A stretch of DNA of 64,000 nt from Thermohalobaculum sp963721105 (GCA_963721105.1 CAVRHY010000007.1:62001-126000), one strand, 5' to 3'. Numbered from the stretch's first letter, positions 10,277-21,146 are shown. A program made the numbers and translations. Notes: generated by a model from the sequence alone, not told the origin.

Positions 10277-11092
10277 TCAGTTCATCCATTCGATCGCGAC
10301 GCCGCCTGCCTCGGCCGCCGGCGTCACCTGGCCGGCCCGCAGGCCCGAGCGGATCGCCAGCCCCGCGCCGACCGCGCCGTCGCCGGGATTTCCGTGCCAG
10401 CCGTGCCGCTCCAGCGCCTCGGGCGTCAGCACGTCGATCCGCTGCGGGCCGGAGGCCACCGAGATGCCGCCATAGCGCTCGGTCACGTCGCCGCCGAACA
10501 TCTCGCCCAGGAACAGGCCGTGCCGCTCGGGCTCGCGCGCGGCCAGCAGGACCGCGGCGATTTCCTCGGCGCCGTTGGCGTGCTGCTGGTAGTCCGGCTT
10601 CCAGAAGTGCTCCTCGGCCCGGTTCTGGCAGACGAAGAAGGCCAGCTCGGGCATCGCCTTCGACGTGCAGAAGCCCAGGCTGAAGGCGACCGTCGCCTCG
10701 GACCCGTCCGGCAGCCGCGCCTGGCGCTGGAAGTCGAACGCGTCGTAGGTGTCGATGCCGCGCGCGCGCCAGCGCGCGATGTCGGCCCGCGCGTCGTCCG
10801 TGCGGAAGACGATCATCGCCAGCCCTTCGTGCCGCGCCGTCCAGCCCTTGAGGAAGCTGCCGAAGGCGAAGCCGCCCGGGGCAGGGTCCTCGACGGTTGC
10901 GGGCCGGTCGACCTCGAGCAGCTCGATGAAGTTGCGGCCGCGGAACTGCGCCAGCCGGTTCGAGGTGCCCATCCGGTCCTCGTGCCAGGCCCTGGGCGTC
11001 AGCGTGAAGCCCAGCGCCTCGTAACGCGCCGCCAGCCCGTCCAGATCGCGCGATGCGATCACGGCATGGTCGATGGCGCGCCCGGTGGTCAT
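10277..11092 (-). CDS. VOC / glyoxalase-like domain protein in the oxalate operon
   Basis: A 271-residue protein beginning with a VOC-type beta-alpha-beta unit: AIDHAVIASRDLDGLAARYEALGFTLTPRAWHEDRMGTSNRL, interrupted by family-typical loops, is characteristic of the large single-chain glyoxalase-like group (Glyoxalase_3 type). Metal-ligand candidates are His9, the Glu of NFIELLEVDRP and a later His. No reaction can be assigned. It lies 67 bases after frc and 37 bases before the formyltransferase-fold gene, so it is co-transcribed with oxalate genes. It may act on a C2 or CoA-linked intermediate; that is inference only. Confidence 0.72.
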   Translation of the reverse strand: MTTGRAIDHAVIASRDLDGLAARYEALGFTLTPRAWHEDRMGTSNRLAQFRGRNFIELLEVDRPATVEDPAPGGFAFGSFLKGWTARHEGLAMIVFRTDDARADIARWRARGIDTYDAFDFQRQARLPDGSEATVAFSLGFCTSKAMPELAFFVCQNRAEEHFWKPDYQQHANGAEEIAAVLLAAREPERHGLFLGEMFGGDVTERYGGISVASGPQRIDVLTPEALERHGWHGNPGDGAVGAGLAIRSGLRAGQVTPAAEAGGVAIEWMN

Positions 11093-11159
11093 GCGGCCGG
11101 TCCGATGCCCCGTCCCCGCCGCCCGAGGGCGACAGGCGGGGCGATGTGTTCGCCCGGGA

Positions 11160-12435
11160 TCATTCCGCTGCGTGCTTCAGCTCGCCGACGGCGCCCGAGC
11201 CGGTGATCCGCGCCAGGTCGTCGCCGGTATAGCCCAGCACGTCGCGCAGGATCTCCTCGGTGTGCTCGCCCAGCAGGGGGCTGCGCTTCACCTCGGCCGG
11301 GCTGTCGCTCAGCTTCACCGGCATGCCGACCGAGAGGTACGGGCCCGCGCTCGGGGTGGTCGACCTCGACGATCGTGCCGGTGGCGCGCAGGCCCTCGTC
11401 CTCGGCGATCTCCTTCATGCTGAGGATCGGGCCGACGGGGATGTCCAGCGGGTTGCAGATGTCCATGACCTCGAACTTGGTCTTGGTCTGCGTCCAGTCC
11501 TCGATGGCGCCGAAGACCTGGTTCAGCCGGGGCAGGCGCGCCTTGGGCGTCGCGAAGTCCGGGTCGGTCTTCCACTCGGGCTTGCCGATGACGTCGCAGA
11601 CCTTCTCCCAGACCGCGGCCTGGGTGATGAAGTAGGTGTAGGCGTTCGGGTCGGTCTCCCAGCCCTTGCACTTGAGGATGCGGCCGGGCTGGCCGCCGCC
11701 CGAGTCGTTGCCGGCGCGTGGCGTCGCCTCGCCGAACGGGATGCCCTCGCCGAACTGGCTGTATTCCGTCAGCGGCCCGGCCTTGAGCCGCTGCTGGTCG
11801 CGCAGCTTGACGCGGCAGAGGTTCAGGACGCCGTCCTGCATCGAGGCCATGACCCGCTGGCCCTTGCCCGACTTCTCGCGCTGGAACAGCGCCGCGACGA
11901 TGCCGAAGGCCAGGTGCAGGCCGGTGCCCGAGTCGCCGATCTGCGCGCCCGTGACCAGCGGCGGGCCGTCGACGAAGCCGGTCGTCGAGGCCGAGCCGCC
12001 GGCGCACTGGGCGACGTTCTCGTAGACCTTGCAGTCCTCGTACTTGCCCGGGCCGAAGCCCTTGACCGAGGCCATGATCATGCGCGGGTTGATCTTCTGG
12101 ATGTTGTCCCAGCCGAACCCCATGCGGTCGAGCGCGCCCGGCGCGAAGTTCTCGACCAGCACGTCGCAGGTCTCGATCAGGCGCGTCAGCACCTCCTTGC
12201 CGGTCTCGTTCTTCGAGTTCAGCTCGATCGAGCGCTTGTTGTGGTTCAGCATGGTGAAATACAGGCTGTCCGCGCCCGGCACGTCGACCAGCTGCTTGCG
12301 CGTCGCGTCGCCGACGCCCGGCCGCTCGACCTTGATGACGTCGGCGCCCAGCCATGCCAGCAGCTGCGTGCAGGTCGGCCCCGACTGCACATGCGTGAAG
12401 TCCAGAATCTTGACGCCTTCGAGTGCTTTCATCAC
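11160..12435 (-). CDS. frc: Formyl-CoA:oxalate CoA-transferase (frameshifted near 11343)
   Basis: Frc moves CoA from formyl-CoA to oxalate, giving oxalyl-CoA and formate. It is a class III CoA-transferase: LEGVKILDFTHVQSGPTCTQLLAWLGADVIKVE at the N-terminus (broken here by none), the catalytic Asp in QIGDSGTG (near residue 170, equivalent to Asp169) and the glycine loop GGGQP that closes over the active site. After HPERGP a single extra base shifts the frame. The next frame supplies the expected tail (YLSVGMPVKLSD..SPLLGEHTEEIL..) to TGA at 11160. Corrected length is about 424 residues, normal for the family. Together with oxc, 40 bases upstream, it defines CoA-dependent oxalate catabolism. 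Confidence 0.92.
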
Positions 12436-12475
12436 GTCCTCTCGTATGTCCCTGGCCGGCCTTGCGAAAGCCGCG

Positions 12476-14216
12476 TTACTTCTTCTTGACCTTGCTCTGC
12501 GGGTTCAGGTTGCCGATGCGGCCGGACTCGGTGCCGGCCTGCGGGTCGATCAGCGCGTTGACCAGCGTCGGCTTGCGGCTTGCGATCGCCTCGCGCACGG
12601 CGCGCTCGAGGTCGTCGGGCGACTTCGCCTCGACGCCGACGCCGCCGAAGGCCTCCATCATCATGTGGTACTTGGCGTCGCGCACGAAGACCGTGGTGCC
12701 CGGGTCGCGCCCCGTCGGGTCGGTGTCGGTGCCGCGGTAGATGCCCGAATTGTTGAAGATCACGACGCAGACCGGCAGGTTGTAGCGGCAGATCGTCTCG
12801 ACCTCCATGCCGCTGAAGCCGAAGGCGCTGTCGCCCTCGATCGCCACCACCGGCTGGCCGGTCTCGACGGCCGCGGCGATGGCCGTGCCCATGCCGATGC
12901 CCATGACGCCCCAGGTGCCGACGTCCAGCCGCTTGCGGGGCTTCGACATGTCGATGATCGAGCGGGCGAAATCCAGCGTGTTGGCGCCCTCGTTCACCAG
13001 GATGGCGTCCGGGTTGTCGGCGAAGATCCGCTTCAGCCGCCCGAGCGCGCCGTGGAAGTCCATCGGCACGTTGTTGTTCTGCAGCCGCGGCGCCATCTTG
13101 GCGACATTGTCGTCCGACTTCTGGCGGACCGCGCCCGTCCACTCCTCCGACGGCTTCTGCCAGCCGTCCATGCGGTCGAGCAGCATGGTCAGGCAGCTCT
13201 CGATGTCGCCGACCAGCGGGCCGTCGATGGGCTGGTTCGAGTCCATCTCCTTCGGGTCGATGTCGATGTGGACGAACTTCTTCGAGCCGGGCGCGCCCCA
13301 CTGCTTGCCCTTGCCGTGGCTGAGCAGCCAGTTCAGCCGCGCGCCGACCAGCATGACGCAGTCGCTGTCCTTCAGCACCAGCGACCGGGCGGCGCCGGCG
13401 TATTGCGGGTGGTCGTCGGGCAGCAGGCCCTTGGCCATCGACATGGCGATGTAGGGTGCGCCGCTGGTCTCGACGAAGCGCCGCACCAGGTCGTCGCACT
13501 GGGCGTAGGCGGCGCCCTTGCCGAGGATGATCAGCGGCTTCTTCGCTGCCTTCAGCACGCCCAGCGCGCGGTCGATCGCCGCGGGCGCCGGAAACTGCGC
13601 CGGCGCCGGGTCGACTACCTTGACCAGCGAGGCCGCGCCCTCGGCGGCGTCGATGACCTGGCCGAGCAGCTTGGCCGGCACGTCCAGGTAGACGCCGCCC
13701 GGACGGCCAGACAGCGCTGCGCGGATGGCGCGGGCGACGCCGATGCCGATGTCGGCCGCGTGCAGGATGCGGTAGGCCGCCTTGCAGAGCGGCTTGGCGA
13801 TGGAAAGCTGATCCATCTCCTCGTAGTCGCCCTGCTGCAGGTCGACGATCTCGCGCTCGCTGCGACCCCGAGATCAGGATCATCGGCCAGCAGTTCGTCG
13901 TCGCGTGGCTCAGCGCCACCAGCCCGTTCAGGAAGCCGGGCGCCGAGACGGTCAGGCAGACGCCCGGCTTCTTCGTCAGGTAGCCGGCGATCGCGGCGGC
14001 GTTGCCGGCGTTCAATTCGTGGCGGAAGCTGACGACGCGCAGCCCCTCGGCCTGCGCCATGCGGCCGAGGTCGGTCACCGGGATGCCGGGGACGTGGTAG
14101 ATCGTCTCGATCCCGTTCAGCTTCAGCGCGTCGATGACCAGGTGGAAGCCGTCGGTCAGCTCCTGCTCGGTGTCGACGTCGTGCCCCGTCATGTCGTGTG
14201 CGGTCGCGGATGCCAT
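12476..14216 (-). CDS. oxc: Oxalyl-CoA decarboxylase (frameshifted near 13864)
   Basis: Oxc is a thiamine-diphosphate enzyme that converts oxalyl-CoA to formyl-CoA and CO2. Start ATG 14216 follows GGAGG. The N-terminal PYR domain has the catalytic Glu region VVSFRHELNAGNAA and SAPGFLNG. Then one extra C near 13864 breaks the frame just before the expected SSEREIVDLQQGDYEEMDQL motif, which is present in the other frame. The C-terminal domain has the ThDP-binding GDSAFGFSGMEVETICRYN..FNNSG motif and VNEGANTLDFAR, both diagnostic for Oxc over other ThDP enzymes. Corrected length is about 580 residues. The final KVKKK tail is basic. It lies 13 bases after the GntR regulator gene and so shares its promoter. 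Confidence 0.94.
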
Positions 14217-14229
14217 CGCGTTTCCTCCG

Positions 14230-14934
14230 TCAATCTTCCGCCGTCTCGCCGGCGATGTGCTTCCAACTGTCGCGGATGTAGTCGCGCAGCCGCATGGTGT
14301 GGTCGCGCACGAGGTCGGAGGCCAGGTCGGCGTTCCGCTCCTCGACGGCCTCGATGATGTGGATGTGGTCGACGACCGACTGCCCGGCGCGCGAGGTGTC
14401 CTCCGTGCCCTTGCGGCGCACGGCCTTGAGGTGGGTGAACAGCCCCTCGGCGATCTCCTGCAGCATGTGGCACTTGGACAGGCGCAGCATGCAGAGGTGG
14501 AAGTCGATGTTGGTCTCGGAATACTCGTGGATATGCGCCGTCGCCTCGTCGGCGGTGTAGCTGGCGCCGATCTGGCGAAGCTCGGCGATCTCGGTGTCGG
14601 TCGCCTCGGCGCAGGCGAGCCTGGCCGCCATGCTCTCCAGCGCCGCCCAGACGGTGATCATCTCCAGGATCTCGGTCAGCGACTTGCGCCGGATATAGAC
14701 GCCGCGCCGGGCGCGGGTCTCGACGAAGCCCTCCTGCTCCAGCCGCATCAGCGCCTCGCGCACGGGCGTGCGGCTGATGCCCAGGCTCTCGGCCAGGCGG
14801 CGCTCGTCCATGCGGAGGCTCGTCTCGGGGTCGTAGATGTCGAGATCCATGATCAAGTCCTTGAGCACGCGGTAGATGTGCTCCTTCAGGCTGAAGGAAG
14901 CGTCCACCGGTTCGAGCCGAAGCTCAGTGCTCAT
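14230..14934 (-). CDS. GntR-family (FCD) regulator of the oxalate operon
   Basis: A 234-residue transcription factor. The N-terminal winged helix-turn-helix (about residues 12-75, with DERRLAESLGISRTPVREALMRLEQEGFV) is typical GntR. The all-helical C-terminal FCD domain has likely metal/ligand-binding residues spread over NIDFHLCMLRLS and DHIHIIEAVEERNADLA. FCD regulators usually sense carboxylates and repress their own operon. It is the first gene of the oxc-frc cluster, 13 bases ahead of oxc, and a perfect TGGTATACCA palindrome sits 34 bases before its start. Oxalate, oxalyl-CoA or formate is a reasonable effector guess. The ATG at 14934 keeps the palindrome outside the coding region. Confidence 0.9.
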   Translation of the reverse strand: MSTELRLEPVDASFSLKEHIYRVLKDLIMDLDIYDPETSLRMDERRLAESLGISRTPVREALMRLEQEGFVETRARRGVYIRRKSLTEILEMITVWAALESMAARLACAEATDTEIAELRQIGASYTADEATAHIHEYSETNIDFHLCMLRLSKCHMLQEIAEGLFTHLKAVRRKGTEDTSRAGQSVVDHIHIIEAVEERNADLASDLVRDHTMRLRDYIRDSWKHIAGETAED

Positions 14935-14967
14935 CGAAACCCCCGTGCCGCCACCTTGGCGAGCATC

Positions 14968-14977
14968 TGGTATACCA
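14968..14977. promoter_or_regulatory. Palindromic operator candidate for the GntR/FCD regulator
   Basis: TGGTATACCA is a perfect 10-base palindrome in the context ATCTGGTATACCATGC, 34 bases upstream of the regulator start. FCD-type GntR proteins typically bind short palindromes of this form with a TNGT/ACNA core. I see no second copy in front of tctC, so any direct control appears limited to the regulator-oxc-frc transcript. Confidence 0.65.
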
Positions 14978-15188
14978 TGCACCACGTGCCGAGCGCGGCG
15001 TCAAGCCCGTTGGGCGCCGGAGGGCGGCCGTTCGCCTCCGCGTGCGGACTCGGATCCAGGCGAAAACCTCGACAATACGCGAGCCACATGCAGGCCATCC
15101 CCGAGCCATCCGCCCCGTCCGGGTCCTCGCGCCTTGCGCCCCGGCGCGCCCGTGCTATCCGTGGGCGCGCCCGCGGGGAGAGGCCAGT

Positions 15189-17854
15189 ATGTCCGACATC
15201 ACGCCCTCGATGGCACAGTTCCTCGAGATCAAGGCGGCGCATCCGGACTGCCTGCTGTTCTTCCAGATGGGCGACTTCTACGAGATGTTCTTCGACGACG
15301 CGGTGGCGGCCGCGGCGGCGCTGGACATCGCGCTGACCAGGCGCGGCAAGCACCAGGGAGACGACATCCCGATGTGCGGCGTGCCGCTGCACAGCTCGAC
15401 CAACTACCTGCTGACCCTGATCCGCAAGGGGTTTCGGGTGGCCGTCTGCGACCAGATCGAGGACCCGGCCGAGGCTCGCAAGCGCGGCTCGAAGTCCGTC
15501 GTCCGGCGCGAGGTCACGCGCGTCGTCACTCCCGGCACGCTGACCGAGGAGACGCTGCTCGACGCCCGGCGCCACAACTTCCTGGCCGCCTGGGCCGAGG
15601 TGCGCGGCGAGGGCGCGCTGGCCTGGGCCGACGTCTCGACCGGAGACCTGTCCGTCGCCCGCCTCGCCCGCCCGGCCCTCGGCCCCATGCTGGCCCGCGT
15701 GGCTCCGCGCGAGGTGCTGGTGCTGGATGCGCCCGAGGCCGACCCGGCGCTGGACGCACAGATCGGCGAGGCCGGCGCCGTCGCCACGCCGCTGGGTCCT
15801 GCCAGCTTCGAATTCGACCTCGGCCGAAAAGCGCCTCTGCGCGCTGTTCCGGGTGGCGACCCTCGACGCGTTCGGCGCCTTCGAGCGTGCCGAGCTAGCG
15901 GCGCTGGGCGCGTTGGCCGACTACCTCGAGCTGACGCAGAAGGGCCGCCTGCCCATGCTGAAGCCGCCCATGCGCGAGGCGTCCGGCGGTGTCATGCGCA
16001 TCGACGCCGCGACCCGGCGCAACCTGGAGCTGACGCGGTCGCTGGCCGGCGGCCGCGACGGCTCGCTGCTGGCCTGCATCGACCGCGCGCTGACCGGGGC
16101 GGGGGCGCGGCTGCTGGAGACACGCCTCTCCGCCCCCCTGACCGCCCCGCCCGCCATCGCCGCCCGCCTCGAGGCCGTCGAGCATGTGGTCGAGGATCGC
16201 GAACTCCGCACGCAGTTGCGCGAGGCGCTGGCTCGTGTGCCCGAGATCGAGCGCGCCCTTTCGCGCCTGGTCCTCGACCGCGCCGGCCCGCGCGACCTGG
16301 CCGCCATCCGCACCGGCCTCGCCCAGGCCGAGGAGATCGCCGCAACGCTGGCCGAGACCGCCGGCCTGCCCGCCCTGCTGGCCGAAGCCGGCCGGCGCCT
16401 GGCCGGTCACGGGGACCTGGTCGACCTGCTCGACACCGCGCTGGTCGCCGAGCCGCCGCTGATGGCGCGCGACGGCGGCTTCGTCGCCGCCGGCCACGAT
16501 GCCACGCTCGACGAGGCCCGCAAGCTCCGCGACGAGGGCAGGGGGGTCATCGCCGGGATGCAGGCCGACTACGCAGCGCGGGCAGGCGTGCCGGCGCTGA
16601 AGATCCGGCACAACAACGTCCTCGGCTACTTCATCGAGGTCACGGCGACGCATGCCGAGAAAATGCTGAAGCCGCCGCATTCCGAGACCTTCATCCACCG
16701 CCAGACGCTGGCCAACGCGGTGCGCTTCACCACCGTCGACCTGGCCGAGCTGGAGTCGAAGATCGTCAACGCCGGCGCCCGCGCGCTGGAGCTCGAGAAG
16801 CGCATCTTCGCCGAGTCTGCGCGCCGCCGTGCTGGCGCAGCAGGCTCCCATCGGCGACGCCGCCCGCGCGCTGGCGGAACTCGACACCGCCGCGGCCGGC
16901 GCCGTGCTGGCCGTCGAGGAGCGCTGGACGCGACCGATCGTCGATTCCAGCCGCGCCTTCGCCATCTCCGGCGGGCGTCACCCGGTCGTCGAGCGCGCGC
17001 TGAAACGGACCGGCGACAGCTTTGTCGCCAATGACGCAGACCTGACCGCCGACGCCGCTGGCCCGGCGCCGATCTGGCTGGTGACGGGCCCGAACATGGC
17101 CGGCAAGTCGACATTCCTCCGGCAGAACGCGCTGATCGCGATCCTGGCGCAGGCGGGCATGTTCGTTCCGGCCGCCGAGGCGCGGATCGGCGTCGTCGAC
17201 CAGCTCTTCAGCCGCGTCGGCGCGGCCGACGACCTGGCGCGCGGCCGGTCGACCTTCATGGTCGAGATGGTCGAGACCGCCGCCATCCTGAACCAGGCGG
17301 GGCCCGGCGCGCTGGTGATCCTGGACGAGATCGGCCGCGGTACCGCCACCTGGGACGGCCTCTCGATCGCCTGGGCGACGCTGGAGCACCTGCACGAGGT
17401 CAACCGCTGCCGCGGCCTCTTCGCCACGCATTATCACGAGCTGGTCGGCCTCTGCGAGCGGCTGGCGTGCCTGTCGCCCGCCACCGTCGCCGTCCGCGAA
17501 TGGGAGGGCGACGTCGTCTTTCTGCACGAGGTCCGCCCGGGCGCCGCCGACCGATCCTATGGCGTGCAGGTGGCGCGCCTCGCCGGCCTGCCGGAAAGCG
17601 TCGTCGCCCGCGCCCGCGACGTGCTGGAAAAGCTCGAGGCCGGCGCCCGCGAGGGGTCGGGCGCGGCGCAGGCGCTGGCGCAGGAGCTGCCGCTGTTCGC
17701 CGCCCGCCCGGCCGCCCCGGCCCGCGCGACCGCCGCGGTCGAGAGCCGCGCCACGGCGCTGGAGAAGCGGCTGCAGGACATCCACCCGGACACACTTTCG
17801 CCGCGAGACGCCTTAACAATGCTTTATGAACTGAAGGAAATTCTCGAAGGCTGA
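15189..17854 (+). CDS. mutS: DNA mismatch repair ATPase MutS (two frameshifts, near 15820 and 16815)
   Basis: MutS recognises mismatches and recruits MutL. Start ATG 15189 follows GGGGAGAGG. The N-terminal mismatch-binding motif (QFLEIKAAHPDCLLFFQMGDFYEMF, containing the Phe-x-Glu of FYE) is intact. A shift near 15820 moves to the frame with AEKRLCALFRVATLDAFG and the core and clamp domains, including NVLGYFIEVT. A second shift near 16815 moves to the frame carrying the ATPase: TGPNMAGKSTFLRQ (Walker A, about 17084-17125), LDEIGRGTATWDGLSIAWA (Walker B) and FATHYHEL. Corrected length, about 888 residues, is normal. Two independent indels in an otherwise complete housekeeping gene point to sequence error. 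The long frame upstream of 15189 is not supported by homology. Confidence 0.94.
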
Positions 17855-17878
17855 CGGTCGTAAAGCAGGCTGACGTTG

Positions 17879-18580
17879 ATGAAGACGATCCGGATCGTTC
17901 CCGAGGCGCGCGTTGCTCTCCTGGTCGACGCCGACAACGTGACGGGCCGAGCAGATCGACTTTGCCGAGGCCGAGGCCGCACGGCACGGCACCATTGTGC
18001 TGCGGCGCGCCTTTGGCCGGATCGACGCGATCCGGCGGCCACGCGGCGTGGCTGGGCCGTCTGGGGTTCGCGGCAGAGGTGGCGCTGCCATCGGTGCGCA
18101 GCATCAAGGACACGGCCGACCTGATGCTGGGGCTGTACGCCGTGCGGCTGGCCGAACGGGGCGTGGTCGACACGGTCGCCCTGGTGTCCTCGGATAGCGA
18201 CTTCGCCGTGATCGCGCGGGGTGTGGTTGAGGCCGGCGTGCGGGTGATCGGAATCGGGCGGCCCAATGCACCGCCCGCGCTGCGCTACGCCTGCGCGGAG
18301 TTCGTCGAGTTTCCGGTCGAGAAAACGCCTGCCGCGACGGTGCCTGCCGCCGATGCCGATGCTGACTGGCGCAAGCTGAAGGCCGTGGTCGAGGCTGAGA
18401 CGGCGGGCGGCGGCCTGAAGCCTGTCGGCGCTGGGTACGAAGCTGGTAAGCGCATTCGGCGGCCAGTACAAGAAGCGCTTCAGCGTCCCGCGGCTTGCGG
18501 ACTTGATCGAGCGGTTGGACGGCTACGAAATCCTCGGCGACGGCGCGGCGAGTGTGGTCGTCAGGACCAAACAGGGTTGA
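17879..18580 (+). CDS. NYN-domain (LabA/DUF88-like) protein with OST-HTH tail, three frameshifts
   Basis: Pieced together over several frames this reads as an NYN-type RNase/PIN-like protein. VALLVDADNVTG carries the first acidic residue, then RRAFGRIDAI, GGHAAWLGRLGFAAEVALPSV, the helical KDTADLMLGLYAVRLA with acidic residues, and VALVSSDSDFAVIARGVVEAGVRVIGIG, the Asp-rich NYN signature. The C-terminus (GTKLVSAFGGQYKKRFSVPRLADLIERLDGYEI) fits an OST-HTH/LOTUS RNA-binding domain. Shifts are needed near 17943, 18033 and 18437. All motifs remain recognisable, so either the assembly is poor here or the gene decayed very recently. The family is thought to process or bind RNA; the partner is unknown. 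Confidence 0.65.
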
Positions 18581-18714
18581 AGCCAGTTGAGTCGCGGTTT
18601 CCGGAGAGGCCTCCGCCCCTGCGCACGTGGTCGTGCCCGAAGGGACCATTGCTTGCGGGCACCACGGTGGGCAGCGCTCGGGCGTCCCGCCAACGCGGCA
18701 AGTTCGCCCCGCCG

Positions 18715-19377
18715 CTACCTGACGAACTCCATCAGCAGCGTGCGTGGGCAGTCGTAGTTCGCCTCGAACTCGATCGGCAGGCATTCGGCGAAGAGCTCCG
18801 GGTATCCCGTCTCGCGCGTCTGCATCACCTTCGTCGCCGTGCGAAATCCGGCGCGGTCGGCGATCTCGCGCAGGTAGCTCTCTGTCAGCATCGTCAGGTG
18901 CTCGCCACGGCAGAAGATGAAGTTGACGAAGCGGCCGCCGACGCTCTCGTACCTGTCGGGGAAGTCGCCGAACCACGAGGCGTCGCCCTCGAGCAGCTTG
19001 CGGGCCGCGGAATCGCCGTTCGGCCCGCCGGCGCGGTAGACGCCGCCCGGCTTCAGCACCCTGTGGACGTCGATGAAATGCGCCGTCAGGTCGGGCAGGT
19101 GCTCGATGACGTGGTGCGAGTAGACGGCGTCGACCGAGCCGTCCGCGAAGGGCAGCGGGTTGCGCAGGTCGGCCCATACGTCGCACCTGCCGGTGAACAT
19201 GTTGGCATCGACGTTGACCCAGCCGTCCAGGTAGCGCTCGCGCCCGGGGCCGAGCTGCACGCGCACCCGGTCGTCCCGGCAGCGCGGCTTGCGAAAGCTG
19301 CGCCAGATCCACCCGTTCGCGGTCATGGCCGGTCCCGCGACCGCGTAGAAACTCGCCTTTGCCATGCGTGACATCAT
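18715..19377 (-). CDS. Class I SAM-dependent methyltransferase
   Basis: A 220-residue methyltransferase of the type found in sugar and polysaccharide loci. It has VQLGPGRERYLDGWVNVDAN (motif I region), a DLRNPLPFADGSVDAVYSHHVIEHL stretch broken into the usual motif II/III elements with the acidic DAVYSHHVIEHL signature, and LKPGGVYRAGGP. The substrate is unknown. Start choices are 19377 or 19374 (adjacent ATGs) behind GAGGA. It stands alone between the NYN gene, which it faces, and tRNA-Leu. Confidence 0.75.
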   Translation of the reverse strand: MMSRMAKASFYAVAGPAMTANGWIWRSFRKPRCRDDRVRVQLGPGRERYLDGWVNVDANMFTGRCDVWADLRNPLPFADGSVDAVYSHHVIEHLPDLTAHFIDVHRVLKPGGVYRAGGPNGDSAARKLLEGDASWFGDFPDRYESVGGRFVNFIFCRGEHLTMLTESYLREIADRAGFRTATKVMQTRETGYPELFAECLPIEFEANYDCPRTLLMEFVR

Positions 19378-19629
19378 CGACGCGCGTCCTCGTCGCGGAA
19401 CAAGCTGGCGGCGGTTAGCATGCAGCCTCTGGCCAGACAACGCTCCCCTCGGACGTCCACCGCTCGCCTGCCTTCGGCCCCGTGCGGCAGGTCTGCGGGG
19501 CCGCGGGCATCCGCGCAGCCCGGTGCGGCTGCATCGTCGCGTCAGGTTACGGCGAGGAAATTCGGTCTATCGCCCCCGCCCACTCATTGTTATAGAGGCG
19601 CCGATTTCGCCGGGCCGGTTCCGGCGTGG

Positions 19630-19714
19630 GCGGACGTGGTGGAACTGGTAGACACGCGAGATTTAGGTTCTCGTGCCGCAAGGCGTGTGGGTTCAAGTCC
19701 CTCCGTCCGCACCA
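19630..19714 (+). tRNA. tRNA-Leu (anticodon UAG)
   Basis: The cloverleaf has acceptor arms GCGGACG and CGTCCGC, discriminator A and an encoded CCA (19712-19714). The anticodon stem is CGAGA/TCTCG around loop TTTAGGT, giving TAG at 19664-19666. The long variable arm and the GGTTCAAGTCC T-arm are typical of class II tRNA-Leu. Confidence 0.97.
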
Positions 19715-19758
19715 AGACCACCCCCATATTCCCGGTCGGCGTGCCGGGGTGAACGAGG

Positions 19759-21146
19759 ATGCTGATGCAGGTTACCGAGACCAGGGCCGAGGGGCTGAAG
19801 CGCGAGTACAAGCTGGTCGTGACGGCCGCGGACCTTGACGCACGGACGACCGAGAAGCTGGAGGACCTGCGCAAGGACTTCCATCTCAAGGGTTTCCGAA
19901 AGGGCAAGGCGCCGCTGAAGCTGATGAAGCAGCGCTTCGGCAAGTCCGTGATGGGCGAGGTCGTGCAGGAGACCGTCGAGAGCTCGGTCGCCGAGCACCT
20001 CAAGGAGCAGGGCCACCGCCCCGCCCGCCAGCCCGACGTCAAGATCGCCAACGACAAGTTCGACGAGGGCGACGATCTGAACGTCGAGATCACCTACGAG
20101 TGCCTGCCAGAGGTGCCCGAGATCGACTTTGGCCAGATCAGCCTGGAACGCCGGGTCGTCGAGGTCGACGACGCCGCGCTGGACGAGGCGCTTGGAGCGG
20201 CTGGCGGCCAGCTCGACCGACTACGAGGCGCGCGACGAGGGCGAAGCGGCCGAGGAGAACGACCAGGTCGTCATCGACTTCACCGGCCGCATCGACGGCG
20301 AGGTCTTCGAGGGCGGCGAGGCCGAGGATTACCCGCTGGTGCTGGGCTCGGAGAGCTTCATTCCGGGCTTCGAGGGGCAGCTTGTCGGCACGAAGGCAGG
20401 CGAGGAGAAGGACGTCTCCGTCAGCTTCCCGCAAGAGTACGGCGCGCCGAACCTGGCCGGGAAGGACGCGGTGTTCTCGGTCACGGTCAAGGAAGTCCGC
20501 AAGCCGAAGCCGGCGGAAATCAACGACGCGCTGGCCGAGCGCTATGGCTCGGACACGCTGGACGCGCTGCGCGAACAGCTGCGCGAGCGGATCGGCGCGG
20601 AATACACCGGCGCCGCCCGCACGCTGCTGAAACGCCGCCTGCTGGATCGGCTGGACGAGCTTGTCAGCTTCGATCTGCCGCAGTCGCTGGTGGACATCGA
20701 GGCGAACTCGATCGCGCACCAGCTCTGGCACGAGGAGCACCCGGACGAGCAGGGCCACGACCACGCGCATGTCGAGCCGACGGACGAGCACCGCAAGCTG
20801 GCGGAGCGGCGCGTGAAGCTGGGCCTGCTGCTGGCCGACATCGGCTCGCGCGAGAAGGTCGAGATCTCCGAGGCCGAGCTCGGCCAGGCGATCATGGCGC
20901 AGTCGCGGCGCTATCCGGGCCAGGAGCGCGAGTTCTTCGACTTCGTCCGGCAGAACCGCGAGGCGCTGGAGCAGATCCGCGCGCCGGTCTACGAGGACAA
21001 GGTGGTCGACCTGATCCTCGGACGCGCGCAGGTGACCGACACGCCGGTCGAGCAAGGACGCGCTGCAGTCCGAGATGGACGAGTTGGAGGCCGACGAGCG
21101 CCCGGCTGCGGCCGCCACCGCCGAGGGGGTGGCCGTCGAGGGCTGA
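19759..21146 (+). CDS. tig: Trigger factor (two frameshifts, near 20192 and 21052)
   Basis: Trigger factor is the ribosome-bound chaperone and prolyl isomerase. The N-terminal ribosome-docking region contains GFRKGKAPLKLMKQRFGKSV (the GFRxGKxP signature). A shift near 20192 leads to the frame with the FKBP-like PPIase domain (DQVVIDFTGRIDGEVFEGG, IPGFEGQLVGTKAGEEKDV) and the C-terminal chaperone arms. A second shift near 21052 (one extra G) restores the acidic C-terminus ending at TGA 21144-21146. Start may be ATG 19759 or 19765. Corrected length of about 462 residues is normal. It is the first gene of the tig-clpP-clpX-lon series, separated from clpP by a minus-strand transporter gene, which is not the usual tight arrangement. 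Confidence 0.95.

Noticed and set aside
15042..15188. Extended N-terminus for MutS
   Set aside because: The extra 49 residues have no similarity to MutS, and ATG 15189 has its own ribosome site.
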